The translations under genes were made by a program, and so were the position numbers. Source: Rhodoferax sp. (GTDB taxonomy: Bacteria; Pseudomonadota; Gammaproteobacteria; Burkholderiales; Burkholderiaceae_C). From it: a stretch of 64,000 nucleotides of DNA. Positions within the stretch are counted from its first letter, which is position 1; each line of letters starts with the position of its first letter. The stretch covers positions 248,001 to 312,000 of the forward strand of contig NZ_JAUYQD010000044.1 of NCBI RefSeq assembly GCF_030697375.1, in the 5' to 3' direction. The notes below the pieces were generated by a model. The model worked only from the letters and a program-made list of their open reading frames with translations. It was not told the DNA's origin and ran no database searches. This document shows, in pieces, positions 1 to 10,786 of this stretch.

Positions 1-2059
1 CCTGGGCGATCAGCGCATTTTTGTTCAGGGTCGCTTCAATGTAGCTCTGGCTGAAGGCGAAGCCGAGTTGTTTGAAATAGCGGGTGTAGGCGCGCAGCAC
101 CGAGATGGCACGGGCGTCCAAGGTGGTGCTGAGCACCAGCTTGTTCAGGTCGTCACTTTCCACCTCGCCCTTCCAGGCTTGGGCAAACAGGGCCTCGAAC
201 CGGGTTTTGACCACCGAAAATTCGGTGCTGGTGGGCAGCTGCAGGCCCAGGTCGTGGATCCAGAAGGTTTCGGCCGCCGAGCCGTCGCCCACCCGGTAGG
301 GGTGTTCGTCCAGCACGCGCGCGCCCATGCGCTCCAGCACCGGCAGGGAGTCGGACAGCGCCACCTTGGAGGTGTTGTAGATCTTGAAGCGCAGCATGCC
401 AGCGGCGGCGTCCAGCGGACGGTAGAGCTTGACCGCCAGTGGCGACTCTGGCGTCAGGGCGGCCAGCACCTGGGTGTCTTCGGCCGCCACCGGGGCGGAG
501 AAATCTTCGCGGTAGGCGGTGGGAAAGGAGTGGGCGAAGCGGTGCGCCAGGGTCAGGCCCTGGCCTTCGCCATGGGCGCGCAGCAGCTCTTGTGTGCAAT
601 CGTCTTCCCAGCGCTGGGCCAGCCGGGCCACGCGGGCTTCCAGCGCGCGCAGGTCCACATTGTGCGGTGCCTGGTCTTTGGCACGTACCAGGTAGTGGAT
701 ACGCGCCAAGGGGCTGTCGGTCAGCATGGGGGTGAATTCCAGCGAGTGGCCGTCCAGCGCCTTGGATAACTCCTGGCCGATGCGGATGCGCAACTCGGTG
801 TTGTAACGGTCACGCGGCACAAACACCTGCACCGAGGTAAAACGCCCAAACGGGTCGCGGCGCAGGAACACACGGGTGCGCTGGCGCTCTTGCAGGCGCA
901 GGATGCCGATGGCGTGTTCGGTCAGCGTGGGGGCGTCGATCTGGAACAACTCGTCGCGCGGGTAGGCGTCCAAAATGGCTTGCAGCGACTTGGCCGCGTG
1001 GCTTTCCGGCACCACGCCGGCCGCCGCCATGACCTCGGCGGCGCGCAAACGTACCTGCGGAATGTCGCTGACCAGGGCCGAGTACGCGGTGGACGTATAC
1101 AGGCCCAGAAAACGGGCCTCTCCCACCACCTGCCCCTGCGCGTCAAAGCGCTTGACCGCCACGTAGTCCAGCCAGGCCGGACGGTGCACCGTGGCGCGGG
1201 TCATGGCCTTGGTCACCAGCACCAGCTGGTCCGAATCCAGCAGGGCCACGGCATCGGCGGGCAGAAGACTGACCGGCGTGTGCACCTCGCCGCGCAGCAC
1301 CCCCAGACCCGATTCAGGGAGGGCCACCAGGCGGACCACCTCGCCGTCACGCTCCAGTGCGTAGTCTCTGGCACCCAAAAAGGTGAAATGTTTGTCTTCC
1401 AGCCAGCGCAGGAACGCAATGCCCTCGTGCTGGTAGACGGAAGACAGGGTCGAGCGGGTGGACTCGGCACCCACGGTTTGCAGGCGCTCCAGCATGGCAG
1501 GCCAATCCTGCACCACGGCGCGCACATCGCCCAGCACCCGGGCCAGGTCCTCGGCCAAAGCGGCACGGTCGGCCTCGCTGACGATGCGGTCGCACTCGAC
1601 CAGAATCAGTGATTCCATCGGCGTGCCCTGCTCGCCTTTGGGGGTCGCACTGCAGGTTTTGACCAGGCGGCCCTGCGCATCACGCTCCACCCCTAGCAAG
1701 GGGTGAACAATCCAGTGCGCCGTGCGGCCACTGCGGTTGACGGCCATGGTGACGGAGTCCACCAAAAACGGCATGTCGTCGTGCACGATCTGGATGGCGG
1801 TGTGTTCACTGACAAAACCGTCTTCCGCCAGCGTGGGGTTGAACACGCGAATTTTGGCGCCTTGCGCCGCGCGGGGCGTTTCCAACAAGCGCCAGTGCGC
1901 GTTGGCGATGGCAAACAGCGTGGCCGGGCCACGCGCCTGCATCTCATCGGGGTCAGTGTTGTCGAAATAGGCCGCAATGAAATCGGCCAGCCGGGTGGCT
2001 GCAGGTCCTGCGTGGTCCAGGGTATGGGTTAGCAGTTCTGCAAGCGCTGTATTGGTCAT
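1..2059 (-). CDS. NAD-specific glutamate dehydrogenase, large (180-kDa) class, N-terminal part
   Basis: The gene runs off the left edge, so only the first ~686 residues are visible; enzymes of this class are about 1,600 residues. Members oxidise glutamate to 2-oxoglutarate and ammonia with NAD+ in the cytoplasm. The reading frame is uninterrupted from an ATG preceded by GGAGCACCT. The N-terminus (MTNTALAELLTHTLDH), a block MPFLVDSVTMAVNR near residue 100 and a later block RRDPFGRFTSVQVFVPRDRY match the N-terminal regulatory part of the bacterial NAD-GDH family as I know it. The catalytic Rossmann part lies outside the window. It is divergent from the next gene, with ~165 bp between them. Family assignment is by recognition, not by search. 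Confidence 0.85.
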   Translation of the reverse strand, partial: MTNTALAELLTHTLDHAGPAATRLADFIAAYFDNTDPDEMQARGPATLFAIANAHWRLLETPRAAQGAKIRVFNPTLAEDGFVSEHTAIQIVHDDMPFLVDSVTMAVNRSGRTAHWIVHPLLGVERDAQGRLVKTCSATPKGEQGTPMESLILVECDRIVSEADRAALAEDLARVLGDVRAVVQDWPAMLERLQTVGAESTRSTLSSVYQHEGIAFLRWLEDKHFTFLGARDYALERDGEVVRLVALPESGLGVLRGEVHTPVSLLPADAVALLDSDQLVLVTKAMTRATVHRPAWLDYVAVKRFDAQGQVVGEARFLGLYTSTAYSALVSDIPQVRLRAAEVMAAAGVVPESHAAKSLQAILDAYPRDELFQIDAPTLTEHAIGILRLQERQRTRVFLRRDPFGRFTSVQVFVPRDRYNTELRIRIGQELSKALDGHSLEFTPMLTDSPLARIHYLVRAKDQAPHNVDLRALEARVARLAQRWEDDCTQELLRAHGEGQGLTLAHRFAHSFPTAYREDFSAPVAAEDTQVLAALTPESPLAVKLYRPLDAAAGMLRFKIYNTSKVALSDSLPVLERMGARVLDEHPYRVGDGSAAETFWIHDLGLQLPTSTEFSVVKTRFEALFAQAWKGEVESDDLNKLVLSTTLDARAISVLRAYTRYFKQLGFAFSQSYIEATLNKNALIAQ

Positions 2060-2225
2060 AGGTGCTCCGGTGATCTTTTGGATGTCGCGAATTCTAGGCG
2101 TGCATCTCTATTTCTCTGTGAGCAAAAACCCGAGTTTCATGGCGTTATGCAAGAGATGCATGACATCAAATCACCCTAGGGTTGACCCCCAAACCACCAA
2201 GCGCTTGCTCGGTAAAAATGCGCGT

Positions 2226-3957
2226 ATGAGCAAAATTATTGTTTTCGCCACCCCGGTCTTCCTCCTGCTGATCGCCCTGGAATTTTTCTGGAGCCGAAGC
2301 CGCGCCAGCCGCACGGCGGGCCAACAGGTCTACCGGCTGAACGACGCCATCAACAGCATCAGCCTCGGCATCCTCAGCCAGCTCAGCGGCGTGCTCACCA
2401 AGGTGCTGAGCGTGGGCATTTACACCGTGGTGTTTGGCGCGGTTGCGTGGTACCCGCACCCGGAGTTCTGGAACACCTGGTATGGCCTGCTGCTGGCGTT
2501 GGTGTTTTACGACCTGTGCTACTACTGGCAACACCGCGCAGGGCACGTCGTTGCGCTGTTTTGGGCGGCGCATGTGGCGCACCACCAAAGCCAGCACTAC
2601 AACCTGTCCACCGCGCTGCGCCAAACGTCCAGCGGCGCCTTCCTGGGCTGGATTTTTTACCTGCCCATGGCGCTGGCCGGTGTGCCGCCGCTGGTGTTTG
2701 GCGCCGTGGCGCTGGTGGATTTGCTCTACCAGTTCTGGGTGCACACCGAGCAGGTGGGCAAGCTGGGCTGGTTTGACCGCTGGTTTTGCTCCCCCAGCAA
2801 CCACCGCGTGCACCACGCCGTGAACGACGGCTACATCGACAAAAACTACGGCGGCATCCTGGTGCTGTGGGACCGCCTGTTTGGCAGCTTCCAGGAAGAG
2901 CATGAAAAGTGCGTGTACGGCACCCGGGGTCCGCTCAACAGCTGGGACCCGCTGTGGGCCAATGCCGAGGTCTATTGGGCCTTGGCCCAAGCCTCCTGGC
3001 GCACCCGCCATTGGAGCGACAAGGTCCGCGTCTGGCTCAAGCCACCGGGCTGGCAGCCTGCCGATCTGGCGCGCAGCCACCCCTACCCCACCTTCCAACT
3101 GGCGGCCGTCAGCACCTACGACCCGCCCTTGAGCCGGGGGCAGCAATGGTTTGCGGCCCTGCAGTTTGTGCTGGCACTGGTGGCGGTATCGCTCTTTTTG
3201 TGGAATGCCGAGCCGATGGGCTCCGGGGAAGCCGCCCTGTGGGTGGGCGCATTGTCAGCAGCGATGTGGGGCTTGGGCCTCTTCATGCAGGGGCGCCTGT
3301 CCACGCTGGAGCTGCTGGTACTGGAAAGCGCGGCGGTGGCCACCCTGGGCTCGGTGGGCCTGCTGGATCTGGCCCTGGTGTTCAAACCCCTGACCATGGC
3401 AATTGCTATTGTTTTTGTAGCTGTTCGCGCATATTCCACGGGGGCCAAAGACTTATTTCATCATCAATTCGACACCGTGCTGGTCGGTGCCCTGCTGTTC
3501 TCGCTGGTGGGCGATGTCTTCCTGATGTTGCCGGGTGGCAACTACTTTATCCCCGGGCTGGCGTCGTTTTTGGTGGCCCACCTGTTTTACATCGCCCTGT
3601 TCCGCCAGGGGCAGGCCTGGTTTCCCCACCGCGCCGCCCTGGTGTACGCGTTGGCTTTGGGGGCAAGCATGTACGCGGTGCTGTGGGGCAGCCTGGGCGA
3701 CCCGGCGCTGAAAGTGGCAGTGGCCGCCTACGTCACGGTGATCTCCCTCATGGCGGCGCAGGCCATGGGGCGTGCCCGGGTGCTGGGTGATAGCAACTCA
3801 CACTGGGTGGCCGTAGGCGCCTGTGTGTTCATGGCCAGCGACGCACTGATTGCCGTCGACAAATTCCTGAGCCCGGTGCCGCTGGCGCCGCTGTGGATTC
3901 TGGGAACCTACTACTGCGCGCAGATGGTGATCGTGCACCATGCGCGGCCGGCGCCGC

Positions 3958-3980
<23 letters not shown>
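2226..3980 (+). CDS. Fatty-acid hydroxylase/sterol-desaturase domain fused to a YhhN (lysoplasmalogenase-like) domain
   Basis: A 584-residue integral membrane protein with two parts. Residues ~1-330 carry the di-iron histidine clusters of the fatty-acid hydroxylase superfamily: HRAGH at 103-107, HVAHH at 116-120, WVH at 171-173 and NHRVHH at 192-197. Residues ~385-575 resemble the YhhN/TMEM86 family: a KP motif, [10 protein letters not shown], and a [12 protein letters not shown] helix. The first family includes alkylglycerol monooxygenase; the second includes lysoplasmalogenase. Both act on ether lipids, so a role in ether-lipid breakdown is plausible but inferred. An in-frame open stretch extends upstream to 1977, but the ATG at 2226 begins a hydrophobic N-terminus and avoids overlap with the divergent gene. 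A dispersed 57-bp repeat lies inside the YhhN part (residues ~393-411). Its 3' end overlaps ruvB convergently by 23 bp. Confidence 0.85.
3403..3459 (-). repeat. ~57-bp dispersed repeat, copy A, inside a coding region
   Basis: This copy lies in the inverse orientation relative to copy B at 8481. It keeps the order TTGCTAT ... GTAGCTG ... CGCGCATATTCCACGGGGGC ... ACTTATTT. It is read in frame as part of the YhhN domain and encodes ...[10 protein letters not shown]..., the same reading as the copy in tlyA (...IAAYAYSTGA...). Confidence 0.7.
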
Positions 3981-5016
<1,036 letters not shown>

Positions 5017-5197
5017 GGATAGGGCCGATCAGGTCGAGGGGTGGAGAACACGGGAAGAGGGCACCCACTATAGCGCGGCCCCACCCAGCGGTGCGGCCCC
5101 CTCAAGATAGGCCGGAGAACTGCCGATACCATCGGGAACACACCCTCATACCACCATGGGGCTCTTGACCGCGCACGTAGGAGAGGCACCGCCTGCT

Positions 5198-6289
5198 ATG
5201 AAGTCCACCCTGAAGTTCCCGATACCGAACGGCGTTCAAGCTGCCCAAGTGCTGCTGTGCGCACTGAGCCTCGGTGCGTGCATGGCGTCGTGGGCGTCTG
5301 ACCCGGCAGCCCACGATGCCCCGAAATCCACCAAGAAGCCCCTGCTGGCCGACGTCTCGGCGTCGTCCGCATCCAACCCCAAGGAAGTCGGCAACCAGGT
5401 ACGTGAAGCCCTGGGGACCAGCATCGCCCCCAACAAAAAATTAACCGTCACCATCAATGGCAAGGCGACTGCCAGCGCACCCATCGTTGCGGGCCATGGC
5501 TCGGCCCACGCAGTCACACCGCAAACCAGCCGCCTGCAACTCCAGGCCCGTGCGGCGGCGCTGGCCGCCAAAGCCGCACCGGCGCCAGGCGATGCCCATG
5601 GCGGCGAAGTGCACTGGGACTACGCGGGCGAGAACGGCCCCAAGGCCTGGGGCATGCTCAAGCCCGAGTTCAACCTGTGCGCCATCGGCAAACGCCAGTC
5701 CCCCATCAACATCGAAGACGGCAGCACCCTGATGGGCCCGGCCGAGCCGGTGCAGTTCAACTACACCCCCAGCAACGCCACGGTGGTCAACAACGGCCAC
5801 ACTATCCAGGTGGACGTGCAGGGTGACAACGCCATCACCGTGCGTGGCTCCAGCTACCGCCTGCTGCAATTTCACTTCCACACCCCGTCGGAAGAGCAAA
5901 TCAACCAGAAGCGCTTTGCCATGGTGGCCCATCTGGTGCATAAAAATGACGAGGGGCAGTTGGCGGTGATCGCGGTCTTGCTGGAGCCAGGCGCGGCCAA
6001 CCCCCTGATTGACAAAGTGTGGACCTACATGCCTTTGGACACCAACGACCAGGTCCGCATGCCACGCGAACTCCTCAACATGAACGAACTGCTGCCTGCC
6101 GACCAGCGTTACTACCAGTTCATGGGCTCCCTCACCACACCGCCCTGCACCGAAGGCGTGTTGTGGATGGTGCTGAAACAGCCCATGCAGATCAGCCGCA
6201 ACCAGTTCAAGCTGTTCACCCAGCTCTACCCCAACAACGCCCGGCCGGTGCAGCCGGTGAATGGGCGGCCGGTGCGCGACGCTCAATAA
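5198..6289 (+). CDS. Exported alpha-class carbonic anhydrase
   Basis: About 363 residues. It catalyses reversible hydration of CO2, here in the periplasm. The start chosen is the ATG at 5198, preceded by AGGAGAGG and followed by a signal-peptide-like segment; LSLGAC could be a lipobox, or cleavage could follow SWA. A long Ala-rich, low-complexity linker (~residues 40-130) precedes the catalytic domain. The zinc ligands are visible: H226 and H228 in QFHFHTPSEEQ and H245 in MVAHLVHK. The family signatures KRQSPINI and SLTTPPCTEGV are also present. The gene ends only 6 bp before the convergent ruvA stop. The linker makes it longer than the ~250-residue family norm. Confidence 0.95.
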   Translation: MKSTLKFPIPNGVQAAQVLLCALSLGACMASWASDPAAHDAPKSTKKPLLADVSASSASNPKEVGNQVREALGTSIAPNKKLTVTINGKATASAPIVAGHGSAHAVTPQTSRLQLQARAAALAAKAAPAPGDAHGGEVHWDYAGENGPKAWGMLKPEFNLCAIGKRQSPINIEDGSTLMGPAEPVQFNYTPSNATVVNNGHTIQVDVQGDNAITVRGSSYRLLQFHFHTPSEEQINQKRFAMVAHLVHKNDEGQLAVIAVLLEPGAANPLIDKVWTYMPLDTNDQVRMPRELLNMNELLPADQRYYQFMGSLTTPPCTEGVLWMVLKQPMQISRNQFKLFTQLYPNNARPVQPVNGRPVRDAQ

Positions 6290-6295
6290 TTTTTA

Positions 6296-6868
6296 TTATT
6301 TCGCCAGCGCCTTGAGCGCCAGCTTGATGCCTTCGCTCACCCCCACGTCCTTGGGCAGGGCCTTGAGGGCCAGCGGGGCCTCTTTGTCGCTGTAGCCCAG
6401 CGCCAGCAGGGCCTGCAAAATATCGGCCTGTGCGTCGCTGGCGGAGCCCATGGGCGCGCCGATATCGGCCCCCAGCTTGCCTTTGAGCTCCAGCAGCAGG
6501 CGTTCCGCCGTTTTTTTGCCAATACCCGGCACCTTGACCAGCCGCCCGGCTTCTTGCAGCGTGACCGCCTGCGCCAGCTCCGACACGCCCATGCCCGACA
6601 GCACCGACAGCGCCGTGCGCGGCCCCACGCCGGAAATCTTGATGAGTTCGCGAAAGGCCTCGCGCTCCTGCGCGGTGGCAAAGCCGTACAAAATTTGCGC
6701 ATCCTCGCGCACCACAAAATGGGTCAGCAGCGACACCTTGGCGCCGTCTTGCGGCAGGTTGTAAAACGTGCTCATGGGCACCTGCACCTCGTAACCCACG
6801 CCGCCGCAATCCACGATGACCTGCGGGGGGTTCTTGTCGCTCAAAATGCCTGTGAGTCTGCCGATCAT
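6296..6868 (-). CDS. ruvA: Holliday junction branch migration protein RuvA
   Basis: 190 residues, the standard size. RuvA binds the Holliday junction and recruits RuvB. The start is the ATG of [12 protein letters not shown]. The N-terminal OB fold, the two helix-hairpin-helix motifs ([10 protein letters not shown] and [13 protein letters not shown]) and the C-terminal RuvB-binding domain ([19 protein letters not shown]) are all present. The frame is open further upstream, but that extension runs antisense to phoH and is not used. Confidence 0.98.
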   Translation of the reverse strand: MIGRLTGILSDKNPPQVIVDCGGVGYEVQVPMSTFYNLPQDGAKVSLLTHFVVREDAQILYGFATAQEREAFRELIKISGVGPRTALSVLSGMGVSELAQAVTLQEAGRLVKVPGIGKKTAERLLLELKGKLGADIGAPMGSASDAQADILQALLALGYSDKEAPLALKALPKDVGVSEGIKLALKALAK

Positions 6869-6914
6869 CGTGTGCCTTGGGGAAAGTTGAAGTACTGAAC
6901 TGCGTTTGTTGCCT

Positions 6915-8012
6915 ATGATGGAGGCAAGGCCGGACCCGCCCGCGCTCACCCCACCCGATTCAACCGGAATTATCAACTTGATTCTCAGACACCTTTTCTC
7001 GCCCCTCAACAACACCCGCCTGTCGCATTTGTGCGGCCCCACCGACGCGCATTTGCGCGCCATCGAGGAGGCGCTGGACGTGCGCATCGCCCACCGCCAC
7101 GAGCAGTTCAAGGTGGAAGGCCCCAAGGCCAAGGCCCAGCGCGCCATGGAAATGCTGCAAGCCCTGTACGAAGTGGCAGCCCGCCCGATTTCCAGCACCA
7201 CCCTGCAGCTCATGCTCTCCGGCGACGGCTCCATGGACGCGGTGGATGGCCCCACCCTGGCGACGCGACGCGCCGACCTGAAACCCCGCTCGCAAAACCA
7301 GGCCGTGTACCTGGACAACATCGCCGAGCACGACATCACCTTCGGCATTGGCCCCGCCGGCACCGGCAAAACCTACCTGGCCGTGGCGGCGGCGGTGGAT
7401 GCCCTGCAGCGCAGCGCGGTGCAGCGCATCGTGCTGACCCGCCCGGCCGTGGAAGCCGGCGAGCGCCTGGGCTTTTTGCCCGGCGATTTGAACCAGAAGG
7501 TCGACCCCTATTTGCGCCCGCTGTACGACGCGCTGTACGACCTGATGGGCGTGGAGCAGGTGCAAAAAGCGTTCGAGCGCCAGGCGCTGGAAATTGCTCC
7601 GCTGGCCTTCATGCGCGGGCGCACGCTGAACAACGCCTTTGTGATTCTGGACGAGGCGCAGAACACCACGCCCGAGCAGATGAAGATGTTTTTGACCCGC
7701 ATCGGCTTTGGCACCAAGACGGTGATCACCGGCGACGTCAGCCAGATCGACCTGCCCAAAACCCAGCCCAGCGGCCTGGTCGAAGCCGAGCGCATCCTCA
7801 AACGCGTGCCCGGCATCGCCATCACCCGCCTGAACAGCGCCGACATCGTGCGCCACCCGCTGGTCGCCCGCATCGTGGACGCCTACGATGCCGCCCGCCT
7901 GGCCGACCTGCCTTCCATCGCCATCCCCGAGCCCGAAGCCGAGTTGCCCCGTGTGGGCCTGCCCAAGGTGCGCGCACCCGGCACCCGCACGACCAAACCG
8001 GCCTCCCGTTGA
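6915..8012 (+). CDS. ybeZ: PhoH-like ATPase (PhoL/YbeZ)
   Basis: About 365 residues from the first ATG. A PhoH-family P-loop ATPase that co-occurs with the YbeY endoribonuclease and is linked to ribosome and RNA quality control. Walker A is GPAGTGKT (residues ~146-153) and Walker B is [11 protein letters not shown]. The start is uncertain: a TTG at 6906, ATGs at 6915 and 6918, or a TTG at 6978, which would begin the conserved [20 protein letters not shown] block. No strong Shine-Dalgarno sequence favours any of them. ybeY begins 20 bp after the stop, so the two genes are probably one operon. Confidence 0.95.
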   Translation: MMEARPDPPALTPPDSTGIINLILRHLFSPLNNTRLSHLCGPTDAHLRAIEEALDVRIAHRHEQFKVEGPKAKAQRAMEMLQALYEVAARPISSTTLQLMLSGDGSMDAVDGPTLATRRADLKPRSQNQAVYLDNIAEHDITFGIGPAGTGKTYLAVAAAVDALQRSAVQRIVLTRPAVEAGERLGFLPGDLNQKVDPYLRPLYDALYDLMGVEQVQKAFERQALEIAPLAFMRGRTLNNAFVILDEAQNTTPEQMKMFLTRIGFGTKTVITGDVSQIDLPKTQPSGLVEAERILKRVPGIAITRLNSADIVRHPLVARIVDAYDAARLADLPSIAIPEPEAELPRVGLPKVRAPGTRTTKPASR

Positions 8013-8031
8013 TTTTTTTCCAGATCGCCCC

Positions 8032-8478
8032 ATGCTCCACGAACTCACCCTGTCCCTGCAATTCGGCACCCTGGCCGACGCCCCCACCCACCGCGCCGCC
8101 CTGCCCCGCCACAAAGTCGCCCGCTGGCTTCGCCACGCGCTGCAAAGCGACGCCGAAATCACCGTGCGCATCGTCGACACCGAAGAAGGCCAGGCCCTGA
8201 ACCGGGACTACCGCAAAAAAGACTACGCCACCAATGTGCTGACCTTTGACTACACCCAGGAGCCCACAGTCACCGCCGACCTGGTGCTGTGCGCCCCGGT
8301 GGTGGAAAAAGAAGCCAAGGAACAGGGCAAGACCCTGCAAGCCCACTACGCCCATCTCCTGGTGCACGGTGCCCTGCACGCCCAGGGCTGGGACCATGAC
8401 GAAGAAGAGGACGCGCAAGTGATGGAACTGCGCGAATCCGAAATCATGGCGCGGCTGGGATTTGCCAATCCTTACTAG
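8032..8478 (+). CDS. ybeY: Endoribonuclease YbeY (rRNA maturation factor)
   Basis: 148 residues. YbeY is a zinc metalloenzyme needed for 16S rRNA 3' end maturation and 70S quality control. The metal-binding motif [16 protein letters not shown] (H-x3-H-x5-H type) is intact near the C-terminus, and the conserved [12 protein letters not shown] segment precedes it. The ATG lies 20 bp downstream of ybeZ. In many proteobacteria a corC-type gene follows; here the operon ends in two repeat elements instead. Confidence 0.97.
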   Translation: MLHELTLSLQFGTLADAPTHRAALPRHKVARWLRHALQSDAEITVRIVDTEEGQALNRDYRKKDYATNVLTFDYTQEPTVTADLVLCAPVVEKEAKEQGKTLQAHYAHLLVHGALHAQGWDHDEEEDAQVMELRESEIMARLGFANPY

Positions 8479-8480
8479 CC

Positions 8481-8538
8481 AAATAGGCCTCTAGCCCCCG
8501 CAGATATTGCGCAAGCAGCTATAAAACCAATAGCAAAA
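8481..8538 (+). repeat. ~57-bp dispersed repeat, copy B (intergenic)
   Basis: This copy starts two bases after the ybeY stop. The order of blocks is AAATAGGCCTCTAGCCCCCG, TTGCGCAAGCAGCTAT and TAGCAAAA. The same order appears at 9223, 20905, 33897 and 44094, and inverted at 3403, 51714 and 58968. Confidence 0.85.
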
Positions 8539-8550
8539 GCAAGTCCCCCA

Positions 8551-8628
8551 GGCTGGTATGGGCTCCAGGCCGGGGGCGATTTTAAAAAGCCAGGCGTATG
8601 AGCCCCCGGCCTGGAGCCCATACCAGCC
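8551..8628. repeat. Stem-loop element I: 27-bp perfect inverted arms around a 24-nt core
   Basis: The left arm 8551-8577 is the exact reverse complement of 8602-8628. The core 8578-8601 contains CGATTT (with the last arm base) and GCGTATGAG. Those two blocks, in the same order, also form the core of the stem-loops at 54600 and 56491 inside uvrA, but the arms there are unrelated. It may act as a terminator between the convergent ybeY and dtd genes, although it has no clear U-tract. Confidence 0.9.
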
Positions 8629-8644
8629 GTCGCGACCCAAGCAC

Positions 8645-9115
8645 TTATTTCGTGAGAACCGGCGCCACGCGCACAGGAATCGTCACCGGCCCGTCGTTGA
8701 CCAGTTCCACCTGCATGTCGGCCGCAAACACGCCGGTTTGCACCACCGCATGGGCCTGGCGCGCCTGGGTTACAAAATAGTCGTACAGGCGACGCCCCTC
8801 ATCCGGCGCTGCGGCCGCCTTGAAACTGGGGCGGTTGCCACCCGAGGTGTCGGCCGCCAGCGTGAACTGGCTCACGATGAGCAAACCGCCCTGTGTGCCC
8901 GCACCATCCAGATCCTGCACACTGAGGTTCATCTTGCCCTGCGCGTCGCTGAAGATACGCAGCTTGAGCAGCTTGGCCAACAACTTGTCCGCCTGCCCCT
9001 CGCCATCGCCGTGCTCCGCACACACCAGCACCAGCAGGCCCCGCCCAATGGCGCCCACGGACTGCCCCTCGACCACCACCTGTGCGCGGGCTACGCGCTG
9101 TACCAAGGCCAACAT
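8645..9115 (-). CDS. dtd: D-aminoacyl-tRNA deacylase
   Basis: 156 residues. It hydrolyses D-aminoacyl-tRNA and proofreads mischarged Gly-tRNA(Ala). The signature motifs [17 protein letters not shown] (containing the catalytic SQFTL block and the GG-RP loop) and the C-terminal NDGPVTIPV (Gly-cisPro-type block) are present. The start is the ATG of MLALVQRV, preceded by GGGGAG; a seven-codon upstream extension is possible but less likely. Confidence 0.97.
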   Translation of the reverse strand: MLALVQRVARAQVVVEGQSVGAIGRGLLVLVCAEHGDGEGQADKLLAKLLKLRIFSDAQGKMNLSVQDLDGAGTQGGLLIVSQFTLAADTSGGNRPSFKAAAAPDEGRRLYDYFVTQARQAHAVVQTGVFAADMQVELVNDGPVTIPVRVAPVLTK

Positions 9116-9222
9116 GGCGACTCCCCAACATTGCAAAAAATCATGTGAATAGCGTTCCCAGAGAACTGCTTATAGTAAGCACCCCCACCTGCAGACCGGG
9201 CGCCTGCCCCAGATTGAGAGCG

Positions 9223-9280
9223 AAATATGCCTCTAGCCCCCGTATTCCGTGCGCAAACAGCTATCAAAAATATAGCGAAA
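9223..9280 (+). repeat. ~57-bp dispersed repeat, copy C (upstream of sensor kinase)
   Basis: The blocks AAATATGCCTCTAGCCCCCG, TGCGCAAACAGCTATCAAAA and TAGCGAAA match the other copies. It ends 24 bp before the start codon of the sensor kinase, so it occupies that gene's leader. Confidence 0.85.
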
Positions 9281-9304
9281 TCGCCGCCTGCGAAAGCCCG
9301 CTGA

Positions 9305-10786
9305 ATGCGGCCCCATTTCCAACGCGTGGGCCTGTGGCTGCTGGCCTGGGCGCTGCTGGCGCTGGGCGGCGCCAGCCTGCTGGCACGCCAGGCGCTGGTG
9401 CAGCAACACGACGCCTTTGACACCGATGCCCGCATCGCCCACCGGCTGCTCAGCCAGCGGGTGGTGCAACACGACGCCATCCTGGCCACCTTGGCCCTGC
9501 TGGCCGTGCCGGGCGACGGCAGCCACCCCGAGCAGCGCCTGCCCACGGTGTACCCGCAAATCCTGTCGGTGCAGCGGCGCGATGGCGATGCGCCCTGGCC
9601 CGATGCACGCCTGCAGGCGCTGGACGCTGAATCCCGCCGCCTGGGCCGGGCCGTGCTGGCCGAGGTGGACCTGTCCCAGGGGCGCTACCAGCTGCTGTTG
9701 GGCGCCCAGCCCAGCAGTTACCTGGTGCACATCGACGTCTTGCGCATGGTGCCCTGGAACGGCTGGCCCATGCCTCCCGACTCCAGCCCGGTGCGCCTGA
9801 CCCTGGCCTACGCGGGACAAACCCAGGTGCTGCAGCCCGGCACCACCGAGGGAGCCACCGACTGGGCCTGGAATTTTTCCGCCCAGAAACGGTTGGCCGC
9901 CGACAGCCAGCCGCTGGAAATGCGGGCCGAACGGCGCCTGGGTTGGGCCGAACTGCCCTGGACCGCGATGGGCGTGTGGGCCGCCCTGTCCGCCGCCCTG
10001 CTGAAAGCGGCCCATATCCTGGTGCGCCAGCGCCAAGACCGCCTGCGCGCCGAAGCGCTGTTGCGCCTGGGCCAGGTCACCCGCCTGAACACCCTGGGCG
10101 AGCTGGCGGCGGGCCTGGCCCATGAGCTGAACCAGCCGCTGACGGCCATCCTGGCCAACACCCAGGCGGCGCAGCGCCTGCTGCGCGAGGACACGCCCGA
10201 CCTGCCTCCGATTCGCCAAGCCCTGTCCCAGGCTGTGGGCCAGGCGCGGCGGGCGGCGGAGGTGGTGGGCCGTTTGCGCCGCATGGTGGAACAGCCGCAA
10301 GCGGCCAGCCCGGTGCATGCCCTGGCGCTGCAGGACGTGGCCCGCAAGGCCCTCTACCTGCTGGAGCCGGAATGCCAGCGCCGCCACCTCGCCCCCATCG
10401 TCGAAGCCCCCAGCGCGCCCTTGCTGGTGTATGCCGAACCGGTGGCGCTGGAGCAAATCGTCCACAACCTGCTGATGAATGCCCTGCAGGCCATGGAGCA
10501 CACGCCTGTTGCGGAACGCGCCCTGACCGTGCGCCTGAGCAGCGCCAAAGGCCAAGGCTGCCTGGCCGTGCAAGACAGCGGCCCCGGCATCCCGGCCGAA
10601 GTCTTGCCCCGCATTTTTGAACCCTTTTTCACCACCCGCGAAGGCGGCCTGGGCCTGGGACTGAGCCTGTGTGAAACCCTGGCGGGGGGCATGGGAGGCG
10701 CCCTGCGGGCCCAGAACCACGCCCCGCACGGCGCCGCATTCACCCTGAGCCTGCCCCTGGCGCAACCCACCTCTTCCAGCCCATGA
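9305..10786 (+). CDS. Membrane sensor histidine kinase
   Basis: 493 residues. An N-terminal transmembrane helix (~7-28), a periplasmic sensor region (~30-215) with no domain I recognise, a second helix (~218-236) and a cytoplasmic kinase. The phosphoacceptor is H273 in AAGLAHELNQPLTAI. The ATP-binding part has an N box (QIVHNLLMNALQAM) and the G boxes DSGPGI and GGLGLGLSL. The H-box style is that of the FixL/DctB group. Its stop overlaps the response regulator start by 4 bp (ATGA), so the two are translationally coupled. An exported HbpS-like protein follows the regulator, which suggests a heme or redox signal; this is inference. Confidence 0.92.
   Translation: MRPHFQRVGLWLLAWALLALGGASLLARQALVQQHDAFDTDARIAHRLLSQRVVQHDAILATLALLAVPGDGSHPEQRLPTVYPQILSVQRRDGDAPWPDARLQALDAESRRLGRAVLAEVDLSQGRYQLLLGAQPSSYLVHIDVLRMVPWNGWPMPPDSSPVRLTLAYAGQTQVLQPGTTEGATDWAWNFSAQKRLAADSQPLEMRAERRLGWAELPWTAMGVWAALSAALLKAAHILVRQRQDRLRAEALLRLGQVTRLNTLGELAAGLAHELNQPLTAILANTQAAQRLLREDTPDLPPIRQALSQAVGQARRAAEVVGRLRRMVEQPQAASPVHALALQDVARKALYLLEPECQRRHLAPIVEAPSAPLLVYAEPVALEQIVHNLLMNALQAMEHTPVAERALTVRLSSAKGQGCLAVQDSGPGIPAEVLPRIFEPFFTTREGGLGLGLSLCETLAGGMGGALRAQNHAPHGAAFTLSLPLAQPTSSSP

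Noticed and set aside
1977..2225. 83-codon upstream extension of the hydroxylase/YhhN fusion
   Set aside because: It overlaps the glutamate dehydrogenase start region and has no conserved features.
6869..7369. N-terminal extension of RuvA
   Set aside because: Antisense to phoH; RuvA starts at MIGRL.
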